Source: Istiophorus platypterus
Lineage: Eukaryota > Chordata > Actinopteri > Istiophoriformes > Istiophoridae
Assembly (NCBI GenBank): GCA_016859345.1
Contig: CM029126.1
Location: 14,253,027-14,317,026, forward strand
Direction of reading: 5' to 3'
Length of the DNA stretch: 64,000 nucleotides
Below the pieces are notes generated by a model. It ran no database searches. It was not told the DNA's origin and saw only the letters and a program-made list of their open reading frames with translations. A program made the position numbers and the translations under genes. Of the stretch, positions 61,563-64,000 are shown piece after piece. Every line of letters starts with the position of its first letter. Positions within the stretch are counted from its first letter, which is position 1.

Positions 61563-63356
61563 ATATGCAAAGGAGATGATAAACGTCTAGACATCAAATA
61601 ATGCAGATCAAGCTGCATGTATTTGAAGATGTACTGTACGTCTTCATTTCCACATCTTAATGCAGATAAACCCAATGGCTATTTTTTTCCCCCCTCCTGT
61701 CTCGTGTGATATTCAAAACTTAAAAAGAGTGAAGCTGTGATGTGAAGACAATCTTGTCTACCTAATGGTGCAACCAGAACAGGATTAGATGGCGAGTAGG
61801 ATAATACATAGCGTGAGAAAAACTGTAAGTGATATACGTATTTCTCTAGGCGGAATCGATGCGCATGATTACGCTCGCAGTTACAAATTAAACACGCCTT
61901 AAAGTTGAGGGTAAAGAAAAGAAATTTAATTCAAAGGCATTTTGCTTTTAGAATTTAAGATGAAAGCTTTTTATGCGCTTTCAGTCAAAATGCACACTTT
62001 TACAAAACCTGCCACCGTGTCCTTAAATTATCTGAACTGACTGACTGGGTTTCAGTGATGCTTTTACGCACGGTTATGCAGGCAGATTTTCAGGAACATA
62101 GATACATAAAATAAATACATACATCGTATATATACATTCAAAATATGAACCAATAACAATAATTTTGATTATACTCACATTTGGCGCGGTGATGTGTCAG
62201 TAAATACACAAGTCCGGGGGTCCAATTAAATACCAAAGCATGCCACATTTGGCTGGACTCTTCCTCATACGGGTTGGACGCGGCTGGAGGCCAAGGTCAA
62301 GTTGAAAGTTGCAGTCTGGCCAAATACGTACCTCAGGCCAGGAAGCCCAAGGAGAAAACACCGCTGAAGTGCAGATGAGGAGATTTCTTCGACAGAATGC
62401 GCCTGTTTTTAGGACAAATACCCTCAACTTGGACCCATTTATTACTCTTATTCTTAGCATCAGACTTTGGTAATAAGATAAAAGATCTACTAGCACTAAA
62501 TAATAAGTATCAGAGCTCGAAGTGGTTGCTTTTATTCGTCTAACAGAGTAAAAAAAAAAAGACTCATGGGAAAATAAACCAGTCTTCAGAATGTCTGCAT
62601 GTTTCTAAATCCTGCCTCGAATGCCTCCATAGGTGGGCTCTTGTTTTCCTACGCTCAACGCAGAGCAAAAGAAGTTTACGGTCAGAATTGTTTACAGTTC
62701 AGCCTAAATATGGTACTAAATCGCCCAGCTGTGTAGGTTTTGCTGTGACAGACAAGGTTAAGACTGGTATCAAACGAAGTAGTTTTGACTTTCCGAATTC
62801 CTTTTAATTCTACATTCCTATTTTTGAAGCGAGACCACAGAAAGCGAAGGAATGAGAGCGCATCTAAATCTGAGCACTTTTTCATTTTTAATAGTTTTCC
62901 CACCTTTTGAAGCTGTAAAGCTTTATGGCCCAAGTTCATAGCTTGTAGGCGAGAGTGAGAAGTAGTCTACATTTCAGATGGAAAAACATAATGTTTTATG
63001 ATCTTGAATAAGTTCATGTCTGATATCTTTTTGTATGTTTTAATTCTACTGCCCTAATAGCCGACCTTAGCCGGACTAATCGGCTTTTTATTTACTGCAT
63101 TGCAATTGAATAGAAAAAAAATAACATCTTTCTTAAATGGCCGAACTAGAATAAGTGAGTGTTGGCTCAGGCTCGTTGTTCACACATTAGAAGGAGGCTG
63201 TCTCTATGAACTGTATCTAGCAGCTGGTGGGAATTGTTCTACGAGCAGTGAAACCAGTTAAACAGCAAATAGTCATGGTCGTGAGTTGTTGATAAAGAAG
63301 TATTTATTTGTTTAATTTTCCTTTACAATACGCCGTCAAGAATGATACTCTAGAGA

Positions 63357-63405
63357 GGTGTGTGCGTGTGTAAGTGTGTGTGTGTGTGTGTGTGGGGGGG
63401 GGGGT
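63357..63405. repeat. TG/G microsatellite
   Basis: (TG)n ending in a run of ten G. Confidence 0.92.
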
Positions 63406-64000
63406 GTTGTGAAAGTGGTGGGGGGCTCTGGTACAAATGGAAATTTTTGAATAAAACTATTTTTTCAGTTGTCCAAAAAAAATAAAAAAAATTATAAAAC
63501 GATGAAACAGAAACAGTATTATCACTGAAAGTAGTTGAAAATATTTGGATGAATAAAGATTGTGTGTTACTTTTACATTAAATTAATTATCGTATGCAAA
63601 AAGCCCAATTTTCAGTGACAAATTTAACTCATCTGATTTCTGTTTACAACTAAAGTACCAGTCAGAAATTTACAAATATGAAATTGCCTAAAAACATTTG
63701 TTCACATTCCAATAAGCTGAATTAAAGTTCACCTATTGAAAGGAGACGGTGTCATAGACCCGGGCTTAATAAATATAATTATGCGATGTATTTTATTTTG
63801 ACCATATTTCGATGAACATGCTGGCTCTAATACGTTTGCAAGTCGGGTTTTACACAGGTCCTAAAAAGCAGGATATTTTTCGGACTTATAATACAGGGCC
63901 CACCGTAAACTTGGCTTTACACTGGAATAATAAACCTCCATCAAAAGTATTCAGATAGTTACTAGACTAGGAGGAATTCCATTGCTTCTAATGACAAACG

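Larger units (their letters stand above)
61423..64000. other. Upstream flank of hoxa13b, no evx gene
   Basis: Proximal promoter features are an ATTGG box (61541-61545) and an ACACGTGATATGCAAAG segment (about 61556-61572) with a CACGTG E-box. Beyond that, no even-skipped-type homeobox or other exon is recognised up to the window end. A TG/G microsatellite lies at 63357-63405. The rest is AT-rich with no recognised feature. Confidence 0.6.

Noticed and set aside
61423..64000. Search for evx1 next to hoxa13b
   Set aside because: No eve-type homeobox or splice-linked frame was seen. It may lie beyond the window or be absent from this duplicate cluster.

Overview
The window is vertebrate nuclear DNA. 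Its gene content and order (cbx3, snx10, skap2, then a Hox cluster reduced to paralogs 2, 9, 10, 11 and 13) fit the duplicated HoxAb cluster of a teleost fish. Several degraded interspersed repeats of fish type and many CA, TA and TAA microsatellites suggest a percomorph-like genome. I cannot name the species.

Layout. Bases 1-5800 hold no recognisable gene, only one dispersed repeat and one CA tract. A CpG-rich stretch at about 5820-6660 leads into cbx3b (6673-9066, +, 4 coding exons, HP1-gamma type). Very close behind it is snx10b (10498-12091, +, 6 coding exons, PX domain). A gene-free stretch of about 9 kb follows, with a Tc1-like fragment and a long TA tract. skap2 runs on the minus strand (30163 down to 21259, 12 coding exons). 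About 3.7 kb separates skap2 from the Hox cluster; this holds a striking pair of nuclear-receptor direct repeats (DR5 and DR1). All Hox genes are on the minus strand with two coding exons each: hoxa2b (35467-33914), hoxa9b (42652-41405), hoxa10b (47196-45146), hoxa11b (53439-51623) and hoxa13b (61422-60291). A mir-196 hairpin lies between hoxa9b and hoxa10b. No evx gene is seen after hoxa13b.

Exon structures were assembled by hand from splice signals and reading-frame continuity. Every gene closes into one uninterrupted frame: cbx3b 195 aa, snx10b 219, skap2 344, hoxa2b 360, hoxa9b 251, hoxa10b 346, hoxa11b 280, hoxa13b 290. None looks like a pseudogene.

How the parts work together. The Hox genes encode homeodomain transcription factors for hindbrain/pharyngeal identity (a2b) and posterior body, fin and hindgut identity (a9b-a13b). 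mir-196 is the usual posterior Hox-embedded repressor of Hox mRNAs. cbx3b (chromatin reader), snx10b (endosomal sorting) and skap2 (immune and cytoskeletal adaptor) are conserved 3' neighbours without a known shared pathway. No new biological system was found. The main points of interest are a GC-AG intron in hoxa2b, the DR5/DR1 cassette, a one-base variant of mature miR-196, a Pbx-Hox plus Prep/Meis pair in the hoxa2b intron, and an unusually acidic cbx3b hinge.
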